Assembly: GCA_011191975.1 (NCBI GenBank)
Contig: DUFA01000119.1
Coordinates: 1 to 55,579 of the forward strand
DNA length: 55,579 bases
From: Dehalococcoidia bacterium
GTDB taxonomy: Bacteria; Chloroflexota; Dehalococcoidia; Dehalococcoidales; UBA2162
Direction: 5' to 3'
The position numbers and the translations under genes are program-made. Every line of letters begins with the position of its first letter. Position 1 is the stretch's first letter. Of this stretch, positions 17,588-26,267 are shown in pieces. The notes under the pieces were generated by a model. That model saw only the letters and a program-made list of their open reading frames with translations, was not told the DNA's origin and searched no databases.

Positions 17588-17617
17588 TTGATACTCACCC
17601 TCTATTCACGGTATAAT
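17588..17617 (+). promoter_or_regulatory. Sigma-70-like promoter of the MoxR-CoxE pair
   Basis: TTGATA (17588-17593) and TATAAT (17612-17617) are separated by 18 bases, directly after the palindrome. The leader to the TTG start at 17712 is about 90 bases and contains an AGGAGG ribosome site. Confidence 0.6.
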
Positions 17618-17711
17618 TCTACTGTGCATTTATCTTATTTCCCATAAAAAACTCACGCCGGGAGTTTCTGTGTGAAAAATCCGGTTAAACTAATCCAGGA
17701 GGTATTTACTA

Positions 17712-18569
17712 TTGACCAGCAAGACTTTTGACCAGTTCAGGGGTTCGGATAGTTACGTTACGTCGGAACCTCTGCGTAATGCAGTGAACGTCTCGATTGC
17801 TCTCGGCAGGCCACTTCTTATCAGAGGTGAACCCGGCACCGGCAAAACACTCCTTGCCCACAGTATCGCTGAAGACCTCGGCAAAGAACTCATAATCTGG
17901 AATATCAAGTCAACCACCAAAGCGCAGGAAGGTCTTTATATCTACGATACAGTCCAACGCTTAAACGATAGTCGTTTCGGCGATAAGGATATCTCTGATA
18001 TAACCCAGTACATCAAGAAGGGTAAACTCGGACAGGCGTTCTCTTCTCCTGAACAGGTCGTCCTTCTTATCGATGAAATCGATAAAGCCGATATCGAGTT
18101 CCCTAATGACCTGTTGAATGAACTCGATGAAATGAGTTTTTACATTCCTGAGATAAATGAGGATGTCTCAGCTGTTCACCGGCCTATCACCATCATTACC
18201 AGTAACGCTGAAAAAGAACTCCCTGACGCTTTCCTGAGACGGTGTATCTTCCACTTCATCGAATTCCCTACACCACAGTTAATGGAAGAAATCGTCAGAG
18301 TTCACTTCCCCGATATTCAGGACAACTTGATGAAAGAAGCGATGAAGGTATTCTACGAACTGAGAGAGGTTGAGGAGTTCAGGAAGAAACCTTCTACCAG
18401 CGAACTAATCGACTGGATACGCGCCCTGATAATCGGACAGGTATCCACTAAAAATATATCGAGGGACATCCCGTTTGCCGGTACCTTGCTGAAAAAGGAG
18501 ACCGACTACGAGCACTTCACCTCGAGATATCTTACCCGTATTGCCAGCAACAGCATACTCCGGCGGTAA
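17712..18569 (+). CDS. MoxR-like AAA+ ATPase partnered with CoxE-like VWA protein
   Basis: A 285-residue AAA_5/MoxR-type ATPase. Walker A is GEPGTGKTLLAHS (about 39-51), Walker B VVLLIDEIDKAD (about 117-128), sensor ITSNAEKELPDAFLRRC. The start is TTG 17712, with AGGAGG ending nine bases upstream and no closer ATG. It precedes the VWA gene by 8 bp. CoxD/NorQ-type ATPases work with CoxE/NorD VWA proteins to insert metals or activate enzymes; the client here is unknown since no metalloenzyme is adjacent. Confidence 0.92.
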   Translation: MTSKTFDQFRGSDSYVTSEPLRNAVNVSIALGRPLLIRGEPGTGKTLLAHSIAEDLGKELIIWNIKSTTKAQEGLYIYDTVQRLNDSRFGDKDISDITQYIKKGKLGQAFSSPEQVVLLIDEIDKADIEFPNDLLNELDEMSFYIPEINEDVSAVHRPITIITSNAEKELPDAFLRRCIFHFIEFPTPQLMEEIVRVHFPDIQDNLMKEAMKVFYELREVEEFRKKPSTSELIDWIRALIIGQVSTKNISRDIPFAGTLLKKETDYEHFTSRYLTRIASNSILRR

Positions 18570-18577
18570 ATTGAACC

Positions 18578-19756
18578 ATGTTCACTCACTTTTTTTATAC
18601 TCTTCGTAAGAAAAAAATCCCGGTCACCATTACCGAGTGGATGACCCTTATGAAAGCACTCGATAACGGTTATATCAGGAACCTTACGGATTTCTATTAC
18701 CTCGCCAGGTCAATACTTATTAAAAGCGAGTCATACTTCGATCACTATGATATCGCATTCCAGGAATGTTTCCAGGGTCTTGAAGGTTCTACCGAAATCG
18801 AGAACAAGATACTGGAGTGGTTGAATAATCCTCTTAATGATGTGTTGAACGACTTGAGGGGGAAGGAAGGTTCCGACCTGTACGATGGTCTCGGTCTCAG
18901 CGAGTTGATCGAAGAGATGAAGAAGAGGATGGAAGAGCAGGATGAGCAACACGACGGAGGGGATAAATGGATAGGCCGTGGTGGAAGGTCACCATTCGGA
19001 CATTCGGGCGTCAATCCTATGGGTATCAGGATAGGAGGCGAATCGAAAGGAAGAGGAGCCATCCAGATTGCGGCAGAGAGACGATTCAAGAACTACCGCA
19101 GCGATTTAACTCTTGATATACGCCAGATAAAACTCGCACTCAAAGGTCTTCGGCAGCTTCTCCGTACCGGCCCTGAAGATGAACTCGACCTTGATGAGAC
19201 AATCCATGCCACCGCCAACAACCTCGGTGATATCGAGTTAATATGGCGCCGCAGCCGAAAAAACGCCATAAAAGTTCTCCTTCTCATGGACGTTGGAGGA
19301 TCGATGGATCCGTTCGCTCAGACCTGCAGCCTGCTGTTTTCAGCTGCCCACTCCAGTAGCCACTTCAGGGATTTCCAGTACTATTACTTCCATAATTGTA
19401 TTTACGATAACCTGTATAAAAATATCGAGAGATTCGATGGTATCAGCACCGCCCACCTGCTGGAAGTGCTCAATTCCGACACCAAGTTGATTATCGTCGG
19501 CGACGCCCGGATGGGGACCTGGGAATTGACTGAAAAGTATGGTGCGATTGACTACTATGAGCGTAATGAACAGCCTGGTATCTACTGGCTGAAACGCTTT
19601 GCCTATCACTTTAGCCACCGCGTCTGGCTCAATCCGGACGATGAACGGGTCTGGATTCACCCAACAGTCAGAGCCATCGGTCAGCTCTTTCCAATGTATC
19701 CTCTCACCATCGACGGACTCAATCAAGCCGTGAAAAAGCTGATAGTCAAGCGATAA
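18578..19756 (+). CDS. VWA domain protein, CoxE-like
   Basis: A 392-residue protein: a helical N-terminal part (about 1-120), a charged Glu/Lys/Gly-rich middle (EEMKKRMEEQDEQHDGGDK), then a von Willebrand A domain starting KVLLLMDVGGSMDPF at about 229. The MIDAS motif reads D-V-G-G-S, so the middle Ser of DxSxS is a Gly, as in many CoxE proteins. Its start follows the ATPase stop by 8 bp. It probably forms an ATPase-VWA chaperone complex with the preceding gene product. Confidence 0.9.
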   Translation: MFTHFFYTLRKKKIPVTITEWMTLMKALDNGYIRNLTDFYYLARSILIKSESYFDHYDIAFQECFQGLEGSTEIENKILEWLNNPLNDVLNDLRGKEGSDLYDGLGLSELIEEMKKRMEEQDEQHDGGDKWIGRGGRSPFGHSGVNPMGIRIGGESKGRGAIQIAAERRFKNYRSDLTLDIRQIKLALKGLRQLLRTGPEDELDLDETIHATANNLGDIELIWRRSRKNAIKVLLLMDVGGSMDPFAQTCSLLFSAAHSSSHFRDFQYYYFHNCIYDNLYKNIERFDGISTAHLLEVLNSDTKLIIVGDARMGTWELTEKYGAIDYYERNEQPGIYWLKRFAYHFSHRVWLNPDDERVWIHPTVRAIGQLFPMYPLTIDGLNQAVKKLIVKR

Positions 19757-19836
19757 TTGCCTGACCATTGTTTCCTGACTGGTTTTTTCATATACTCTAA
19801 TCCGAATGAAACTAAAATCCTTATGGAATAAACAGC

Positions 19837-20454
19837 ATGGCTGAAAATCAAGAAAATGAACGCTCAAGATTATTCACACTAGACGAAAACTTGAGAACCG
19901 AAGGACAATCTGTCCTTGAAAGATCAGGCATTGGTGAGATTATCAATGAAGCAGGTTTTCACCCGGTCGGTTCTTTTGTTATGAAGACAATGACCTGGCG
20001 GGACATGGACTTCGAACGATACGATGAAAATCCGGACTGGTTAGAACACTGGGAACTGGGCAGGAGACTGGCTGAAAACACGTGGGTATGGAGTCTCCAC
20101 TGCAACGATTCGTATCGCGATCCACGTACTCCCGGTGATTACGGGTATTATTGGGGACTTCGTGTGTCCAATCCGAATACAGGAGGAAATACGTTCTGGA
20201 AAATCGACCTCTGGACAGCCCGTAAGGAAGAATTCGAAAAAAGTTCCCCGAACCGCGATATCTGGAATAGCCTGATGAACGAAGAAAAACGATACATTAT
20301 ACTCTCAATCAAGGACGCACTCTGGACGCATCCGCAATACCGACAAACACTCCTGTCAGTACACATATATGAAGCGGTACTGGAAAACGGTATAAAGAAC
20401 ACAGATGAGTTCTGCGACTGGTGGAAATCTGGTTACGGAAAACAGACGGGCTGA
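19837..20454 (+). CDS. Hypothetical protein, possibly nucleotidyltransferase-like
   Basis: The 205-residue soluble protein is rich in Trp, Glu and Arg. HPVGSFVMKTMTWRDMDFE near residue 44 resembles the GS...D-D strand-turn of nucleotidyltransferase folds, but only loosely. Later blocks are YWGLRVSNPN, WKIDLWTARKEEFE and ILSIKDALWTHPQYR. It has no signal peptide or transmembrane segment. It starts 80 bp after the CoxE gene and its stop nearly touches the convergent LRR gene. I cannot assign a function. Confidence 0.7.
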   Translation: MAENQENERSRLFTLDENLRTEGQSVLERSGIGEIINEAGFHPVGSFVMKTMTWRDMDFERYDENPDWLEHWELGRRLAENTWVWSLHCNDSYRDPRTPGDYGYYWGLRVSNPNTGGNTFWKIDLWTARKEEFEKSSPNRDIWNSLMNEEKRYIILSIKDALWTHPQYRQTLLSVHIYEAVLENGIKNTDEFCDWWKSGYGKQTG

Positions 20455-20457
20455 ATC

Positions 20458-21534
20458 CTACCTCATTACATTAACGTCTCTATCCTTAAGGTCCTCTATC
20501 ACTACCATAGATTTTTCACTGAGAGGATTACCTCCCATAACAGAGAGATCCTTCAACCCAGTGCAGCCGAGTAATGGAGACAGGTCTGATATTTCATTCG
20601 TCCGAAGATCAAGTATAACGAGGTTTACCATTGATCCAAGTGGTGAGATGTCCGATATAAGGTTTGTGTTGAGATAAAGATATTTCAGGTTTTCGAGTCC
20701 CCCCAGAGGAGAAAGATCGGTAACCTCATTCGCATTCAGATTCAGTTCTTCAAGGCCCGTTAGAGATGCCAGCGGTGTGAGATCATTGACCTGGTTTGAG
20801 GTACCGGGAATATCAGCAGTTCTATACCAGCGACCTGAAGGTGGTATATAACCGAGGGAAAGGTTCTTCAATCCGCGACATTCTGCAAGTGGAGAAATAT
20901 CCCATATTTCATTACGCGCCAAGTTCAGTGTTTCCAGGACATCCAGAGAACTGAGAGGAGAGATATCACTAATTTTATTCTGAGTTAAGTCAAGTTCACT
21001 AAGGTTCGTTAAAGTCGAAAGTACCGATATGTCCTTAATCAAATTTGACGCCAGATCCAGAGAACTCAGGTTGGATAACGAACCCAATGGTGAGATATCG
21101 ATAAACTGGTTACCACTCAGGTCAAGAGTCTCCAGTATGCTCAGGGAAGCCAGTGGAGTAAGATCATTGATCTGATTACCGGATAGCCTAAGTGTTTTTA
21201 GTGAGGTTAATGATTCAAGAGGAGTCATGTCCACTATTTGATTATTACTCAGATCCAGAAATGACAGGTTAATACAGTATTCAAGTCCTGTTAGGTCCAT
21301 GATCATCCCTACTGAACCTTCAACTCCTTCCAGCACTTCTATATTCGCATTAAGTGTCAATATTTCTTCAAGTTCCCACGGGTAGATAATCCCCTCCGGT
21401 TTATCGATAGCATCTCTTATCAGTTCCTCGAGATATGGATCCGTAAAACTAACGCTCTTGTTGCCGCAGGCAGGAAGCAGCGAAATAATCAATACTATTT
21501 TGAATAATAACAGAATCAGAGAGTATTTCTTCAT
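20458..21534 (-). CDS. Leucine-rich-repeat lipoprotein (internalin-like repeats)
   Basis: The 358-residue protein has a lipoprotein signal (hydrophobic 5-20, lipobox LLPAC with Cys23), so it should be anchored outside the cell membrane. From about residue 75 it consists of 22-residue leucine-rich repeats of the type L-x2-L-x-L-x2-N-x-I-x-D-I-S-P-L, around ten to eleven of them, with one longer insertion (LGYIPPSGRWYRTADIPGTSNQ). SDS22/internalin-type repeats bind proteins. The ligand is unknown. It stands alone, convergent with the preceding plus-strand gene. Confidence 0.88.
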   Translation of the reverse strand: MKKYSLILLLFKIVLIISLLPACGNKSVSFTDPYLEELIRDAIDKPEGIIYPWELEEILTLNANIEVLEGVEGSVGMIMDLTGLEYCINLSFLDLSNNQIVDMTPLESLTSLKTLRLSGNQINDLTPLASLSILETLDLSGNQFIDISPLGSLSNLSSLDLASNLIKDISVLSTLTNLSELDLTQNKISDISPLSSLDVLETLNLARNEIWDISPLAECRGLKNLSLGYIPPSGRWYRTADIPGTSNQVNDLTPLASLTGLEELNLNANEVTDLSPLGGLENLKYLYLNTNLISDISPLGSMVNLVILDLRTNEISDLSPLLGCTGLKDLSVMGGNPLSEKSMVVIEDLKDRDVNVMR

Positions 21535-21727
21535 AGTTTTCGAGTTCCGGTATCAGTATACCGTGCGACAAGTATAAATTGATGGATTAAGAGTGTCAAG
21601 AACAAAATATGGACGTCCATAATATATTATTAAAATTTCAATAAAATACGTAGTGATTAATCTGTGTATATGATAGAATACCTGTTACTCGAAATTATCT
21701 TTATAAGAAAACCGAAAGGAGATCATC

Positions 21728-22471
21728 ATGGAACTAGGACTCAATGGAAAGGTGGCTCTGGTAACCGGGACAGGAAGCCAGATCGGGATGGGGAAGAATA
21801 TCGCGCTGAATCTTGCGAAGGAGGGATGCGACATCATTTCAGCGGATATGGATATTGAAGGAGCCGAAAAAACGGCAGAAGAAGTAAAGGCACTCGGAAG
21901 AAAATGTATGACCTATAAGCTGGACGTATCCAATCAGGAAGACGTAAACAAAATGGTAAAGGCAGCTCTGGAAGAATTCGGCAGAATCGATATCCTGGTT
22001 AATACTGCCGGAGGTACCGCACAGGCAGGGCCGATAATCCAAGCTCCGGAAGAAAAATGGGAACGGGATATCCGGGTTAATTTCTTCGGCTCGATGTACT
22101 GCGCAAAAGCAGTTCTCCCAGGAATGATAGACCAGAAATACGGCAAAATCGTTAATTTCTCCACCGGTATCGCCCTTAACGGAATGCCAGGATCAAGTTC
22201 GTATGCAGGAGCTAAGGCCGCGATAATATCCTTCACAAAATGTCTGTCAATGGAAGTGGGGCCATCCAATATCAATGTCAATGCTCTTATGCCAAGTATG
22301 GTTATGACTAACTTCGGCTCTCATGGTACGATGGATCCGAAAGTGGCTGCGCAGATGGCGGAAAGGCTTCCCCTGAGAAGACTTACCACAACCCAGGATA
22401 TCGCAAATCTGGTAATGTTCCTTGTTTCGGATGTCTCCAGCGGTATGACTGGAAAAATAATTGAGATTTAA
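21728..22471 (+). CDS. Short-chain dehydrogenase/reductase (SDR)
   Basis: A 247-residue SDR with TGTGSQIGMG at 13-22, NTAGG at 92-96 (the usual first Asn kept, second replaced by Thr), catalytic Ser145, Tyr159 and Lys163 (YAGAK). It is a clear paralogue of the SDR at 4780-5535. The protein ends at SSGMTGKIIEI, shorter than the usual SDR C-terminus (the final G-V-GG loop is missing). AAAGGAG precedes the ATG. It heads the plus-strand series leading to BKACE, AKR and the enolase-superfamily gene. Confidence 0.92.
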   Translation: MELGLNGKVALVTGTGSQIGMGKNIALNLAKEGCDIISADMDIEGAEKTAEEVKALGRKCMTYKLDVSNQEDVNKMVKAALEEFGRIDILVNTAGGTAQAGPIIQAPEEKWERDIRVNFFGSMYCAKAVLPGMIDQKYGKIVNFSTGIALNGMPGSSSYAGAKAAIISFTKCLSMEVGPSNINVNALMPSMVMTNFGSHGTMDPKVAAQMAERLPLRRLTTTQDIANLVMFLVSDVSSGMTGKIIEI

Positions 22472-22707
22472 TCTTGGTAATGCTGATCGGAGTATCCGGT
22501 CGTCGTTCTGAGTATGACGAAGTATCTCCTGGTGTTCCGGAGGGCCCTTCGTTAGCATCTTGGAGCTAAAGGTATTATTGGGAACTATATCTTACAAAAT
22601 ATGGACAATTCAGACCGGATATGATAAATATTTACCTACCTGCGATCACGTCATGCATCTGAATTAATTTTTATCTGAGCTGTCATTAATAACAAGGAGA
22701 GTCAGGT

Positions 22708-23754
22708 ATGCAACAGACCATTGAAGAAATCTTGAAAAAGCCCCGTAAAGCTCACTGGGAAGAGGATTTCCCGGTGATTTACGACCCCCCGATACCAACA
22801 ATGGATAAAAAACTGGTTATAGAAGCAGCAATTCCCGGATGGCTTCCCCCGGACTGGTGGGAAGAAAGAGGGATTGAGGGAATCCCACCGGTAACTATCG
22901 AAGGTCAGGCTGAAGCTATTATAGAATGCGTTAAAGCCGGTGCAACCGTGATTCATACTCATCCGAGGGATCCCAATCCCGGACCTCCGATGTTCGGAGC
23001 TGCTGGCAGCCGCCGCCACGCTGAACTTCTTAGCGAGATCATGGACCTCGCCTATGAAGAAGTAGACTTCATCTCAGCCCATCATAGCTGGACGATGGAC
23101 TTAAGAAAAAGTCGTGACGTCGACTATATTTCCATGACCCAGGAATACCTGAATGTTGGGGAGGAAAAAGGTATCGGGCTTCGTGATGTGCAATCTGCTC
23201 TAATTATGACCGAAGCTGCTTACACCGATAAGTGTGTTATGTCTACTGACGCTGCTATGGAAGGGGTCACCTTCTTTGAATCGAATGGAATTAAACCCAT
23301 GTTCTCGATGCAGTCTTTCTCGTTTCCCAAATTCAGGAGAGTACTTTTTGATAATGGGCATGCCAAGAAGCGTCCTTTTTGGGTTGCCATCCAGATGGGC
23401 AAGCACAACGACGACCAGATATGGTCTGATCCGTGGTCTTATATCCAGACGATAAATAACATCTCGATGTTCCGCGAAGCTTTTCCCGAAGATACTTTTT
23501 TCGCTCTCCACGCGGCGGGTCGTAACTGGCTGCCTGTTGCCACCATCGGTATACTCTATGGAATAGAGCTGATACGAGTAGGACTGGAAGATCAGTTCTG
23601 GCTGTATCCTCATCGTGATGATATTTCCAGGCACGCCTCGGATACCGTAAAAATGGTTGTGGATATCGCCACTGCTCTTGGCAGAGAAATCGCCACGGTC
23701 GACGAAGCCCGAGAGAGAATCGGGATTGAGTACAGGCCTCCTCATAAACAATAA
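22708..23754 (+). CDS. BKACE-family protein (beta-keto acid cleavage enzyme, DUF849)
   Basis: The 348-residue protein belongs to the zinc enzymes that cleave beta-keto acids with acetyl-CoA to acetoacetate and a new CoA ester. Family marks: VIEAAIPGW near 37, the metal motif H83-T-H85-P-R-D in VIHTHPRDPN, FISAHHSW, and the C-terminal LIRVGLEDQFWLYP. The N-terminal extension of about 30 residues is longer than in typical members (about 270-310 residues). The ATG has AAGGAGAG before it. The neighbours (SDR, AKR, enolase-superfamily) make a small-acid degradation cluster plausible; the substrate is open. Confidence 0.88.
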   Translation: MQQTIEEILKKPRKAHWEEDFPVIYDPPIPTMDKKLVIEAAIPGWLPPDWWEERGIEGIPPVTIEGQAEAIIECVKAGATVIHTHPRDPNPGPPMFGAAGSRRHAELLSEIMDLAYEEVDFISAHHSWTMDLRKSRDVDYISMTQEYLNVGEEKGIGLRDVQSALIMTEAAYTDKCVMSTDAAMEGVTFFESNGIKPMFSMQSFSFPKFRRVLFDNGHAKKRPFWVAIQMGKHNDDQIWSDPWSYIQTINNISMFREAFPEDTFFALHAAGRNWLPVATIGILYGIELIRVGLEDQFWLYPHRDDISRHASDTVKMVVDIATALGREIATVDEARERIGIEYRPPHKQ

Positions 23755-23794
23755 TACGGGTTAAAGCTAATTATTATTATAGAGGGAGAATGAG

Positions 23795-24847
23795 ATGAGA
23801 AAAAGAAAACTCGGCACAACTGATATTGAACTGTCCGTTATTGGACTCGGAAGCTGGCCGATGGGAGGAGTTCATGGCGGTATGAGCTGGGGAACGCAGG
23901 ATGACCAGGCTTCAATAGATACCATCCACCACGCGATGGACAAGGGTATTAACTGGATAGATACCGCTCCAGCTTACGGTCGCGGACATTCAGAAGAAAT
24001 TATCGGAAAAGCCATTAAAGATTCTTCTGTAAAACCCATCATTGTGACCAAATGCGGTTCGACCTGGGACAAGGAAAACAAGGCCACGTTCGAACTCCAC
24101 GAAGCCAGTGTAAGGGCGCAGTGTGAAGCAAGTTTGAAAAGAATGGGTATCGATACTATCGACCTCTATCTTGTCCACTGGCCGTTCCCTCTTGAAAACA
24201 TGCTTGAAGGCTGGGAGACGTGCAGTAAGTTGGTCAAAGAGGGGAAAGTACGTTACATTGGCGTATCCAACTTTACCATTGAGCAAATGGAGCAGCTTCA
24301 ACCAATCCATCCGGTTGCTTTCATGGAACCTCCTTACAGCATGATCGAGCGTCGGATAGAAAGTGAAATACTCCCGTACTGCGCAGCACATAATATGGGA
24401 GTCATAGTATACAGCCCCCTCCAACAGGGTATATTAACTGGAGCAATCAAGAGTGCCGACCAACTGGATGATGTAGACTTCCGTCGTAACAACCCCCATT
24501 TCACCGAACCTGAATTAAGTTTGAATCTAAAACTGGTTGACGGACTGCGACCTATTGCACAAAAACACGGCAGGAGTGTAGCACAGGTCGCATTAGCCTG
24601 GGTGCTGAGGAAAAAGGAAGTTACCTCGGCTCTCAACGGGGCCAGGGCAATTTCAGAAATGGAAGACAGCATCCTTGCCGGAGATTTCGAGCTTTCCGAT
24701 GGTGAGATAGCTACTATCGACAGGTTGCTGGAAAAGCGCCAGAAAGAATTACCACCTCCTCCAGCAGGCGGCAGACCCGGTGGACCTCCCGGTGCTCCCG
24801 GAGGCCCTCCAGGTGCTCCTGGCGGCGGACCTCCCGGCAGACCATAG
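23795..24847 (+). CDS. Aldo/keto reductase with Pro/Gly-rich collagen-like tail
   Basis: The first ~315 residues are a normal NADPH aldo/keto reductase TIM barrel: catalytic tetrad Asp and Tyr in WIDTAPAYGRGHSEE, Lys in IIVTKCGS, His in LVHWPFP; cofactor part ALAWVLRKKEV. The last ~35 residues are unusual: PPPPAGGRPGGPPGAPGGPP and further GAPGGGPP units, a disordered or collagen-like Gly-Pro tail. The tail lies in frame with the stop and the next ATG is 29 bp away, so it is not a frameshift artefact within a longer gene as far as can be seen. Confidence 0.93.
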   Translation: MRKRKLGTTDIELSVIGLGSWPMGGVHGGMSWGTQDDQASIDTIHHAMDKGINWIDTAPAYGRGHSEEIIGKAIKDSSVKPIIVTKCGSTWDKENKATFELHEASVRAQCEASLKRMGIDTIDLYLVHWPFPLENMLEGWETCSKLVKEGKVRYIGVSNFTIEQMEQLQPIHPVAFMEPPYSMIERRIESEILPYCAAHNMGVIVYSPLQQGILTGAIKSADQLDDVDFRRNNPHFTEPELSLNLKLVDGLRPIAQKHGRSVAQVALAWVLRKKEVTSALNGARAISEMEDSILAGDFELSDGEIATIDRLLEKRQKELPPPPAGGRPGGPPGAPGGPPGAPGGGPPGRP

Positions 24848-24876
24848 ATTCAAACTATTAATTAACGGAGGAGACG

Positions 24877-26010
24877 ATGAAAATCACAAAAGTGGAAGCC
24901 ATTCCATGCACAATACCGAGGAAGGGTGGAGGTATGGGATCCAACGTAGTCCTTATAAAAATCCATACCGATGAAGGGATCATCGGCGCCGCAGACGGAG
25001 GGACCTGCGGACAGGATAATGTCATGCTTGCTATCAAGCAATGGGAACCGATACTCATTGGGGCAAATCCCATGGACATCGGACTCATTGTAAACCACAT
25101 GCTCAGATCTTTTACCCATAATGGCGCGGCGATGGGAATTGTAGACTTCGCTCTGCATGACATCGTTGGTAAAGCCCTGAATATGCCTGTCTACCAATAC
25201 CTTGGGGGTAAAGCCTGTGAAAAGCTGGGAATAGGTATGATGATATCTCATGGCACTCCCCTCGAGAGAGCCAAGATAGCGGAGAGAGTCGTAGATGCCG
25301 GTGTTACCAACATCGTATGCAAGGTTGGACCCGGATGGGGTACTACCGTCTTTGATGATATTGCTAATATCAAGGCAATACGCGATGCTGTCGGTTACGA
25401 TATTCTCCTGGGTGTCGACGCGAACGGTGGGCTTGATTATTCGACCGCCCTTGACCTAGCCCTTAGACTCGAGGAGTTCAAACTCTACAAAGTAGAACAA
25501 CCAGTACCAACCTGGGATTATGATGGACTAAGGAGACTCCGCAATAAACTCCATACACCTGTATGGGCACACGAATCAGCCATAGAAATCCCCGGACTGC
25601 TGGAGTGTATAAAGAAGGATGCTACTGATGGAGCGTGCATCAAGGTTGTCTGGACAGGTGGAATTTACCAATCCAGGAAATGGGCAGCCATTGCTGAAGC
25701 CGCTAACCTGGCGATCACCTGTGGCTCGATGGTCGGTTCCGGATACGAAGCTGCCGCCCAGGCACACTTCCTTGCCGCTGACCCTTGGATGACCAAGTTC
25801 GCTCACGCTAACCTTGGTCCGCCGTTGCTTCATAACCAGTGGGATACAACCAATCCACCTATCACCGACGACCTTTCAAAAAATCCTCCTGTCTTCAAAG
25901 ATGGCTACTTCTATCCTCCTGACGGACCCGGTCTGGGATTGGAATTAAACGATGAAATCATCCCCAAACTGATCACACAGGGAAAAGCACCCATATCCTA
26001 CGGTAACTAA
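24877..26010 (+). CDS. Enolase-superfamily (mandelate racemase/muconate lactonizing) enzyme
   Basis: The 377-residue protein has the capping domain (KITKVEAIPCTIPRKGGG) and the TIM barrel with metal ligands in GVDANGG (Asp), VEQP (Glu) and WAHES (Glu), expected to abstract a proton alpha to a carboxylate of a small acid. On the second barrel strand the usual KxK pair reads V-C-K (NIVCKVG), so one catalytic-face Lys is absent and the reaction may differ from the textbook racemases. A GGAGGAG site precedes the ATG. The gene is closed by a strong terminator. Confidence 0.9.
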   Translation: MKITKVEAIPCTIPRKGGGMGSNVVLIKIHTDEGIIGAADGGTCGQDNVMLAIKQWEPILIGANPMDIGLIVNHMLRSFTHNGAAMGIVDFALHDIVGKALNMPVYQYLGGKACEKLGIGMMISHGTPLERAKIAERVVDAGVTNIVCKVGPGWGTTVFDDIANIKAIRDAVGYDILLGVDANGGLDYSTALDLALRLEEFKLYKVEQPVPTWDYDGLRRLRNKLHTPVWAHESAIEIPGLLECIKKDATDGACIKVVWTGGIYQSRKWAAIAEAANLAITCGSMVGSGYEAAAQAHFLAADPWMTKFAHANLGPPLLHNQWDTTNPPITDDLSKNPPVFKDGYFYPPDGPGLGLELNDEIIPKLITQGKAPISYGN

Positions 26011-26019
26011 CGAACACAC

Positions 26020-26050
26020 AAAAATCCCCCTGAAATCAGGGGGATTTTTT
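26020..26050 (+). terminator. Rho-independent terminator
   Basis: ATCCCCCTGA (to 26033) pairs with TCAGGGGGAT (from 26036), flanked by five As and six Ts. It sits ten bases after the enolase-superfamily stop and ends the SDR-BKACE-AKR-enolase series; the mirrored A-run also makes it usable in the other direction. Confidence 0.9.
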
Positions 26051-26267
26051 ATATCAGAACGAGGGACAGGTCGGCATAGCGCAGGAACGATGCGTTAGTT
26101 TAATAATTACAGGTCAACAGCACTTTTCCTTATTGAGAGGATAATGTAATACTATCCGTCGCGAGAAGTCCGTTTAGGGCGGACGACGAAGTAATTCACT
26201 GACGCTGTTATTGTAAAAGAATAATCAATCACAATCTATAGAAATTATTTTTAAACGGAGGAAAACG

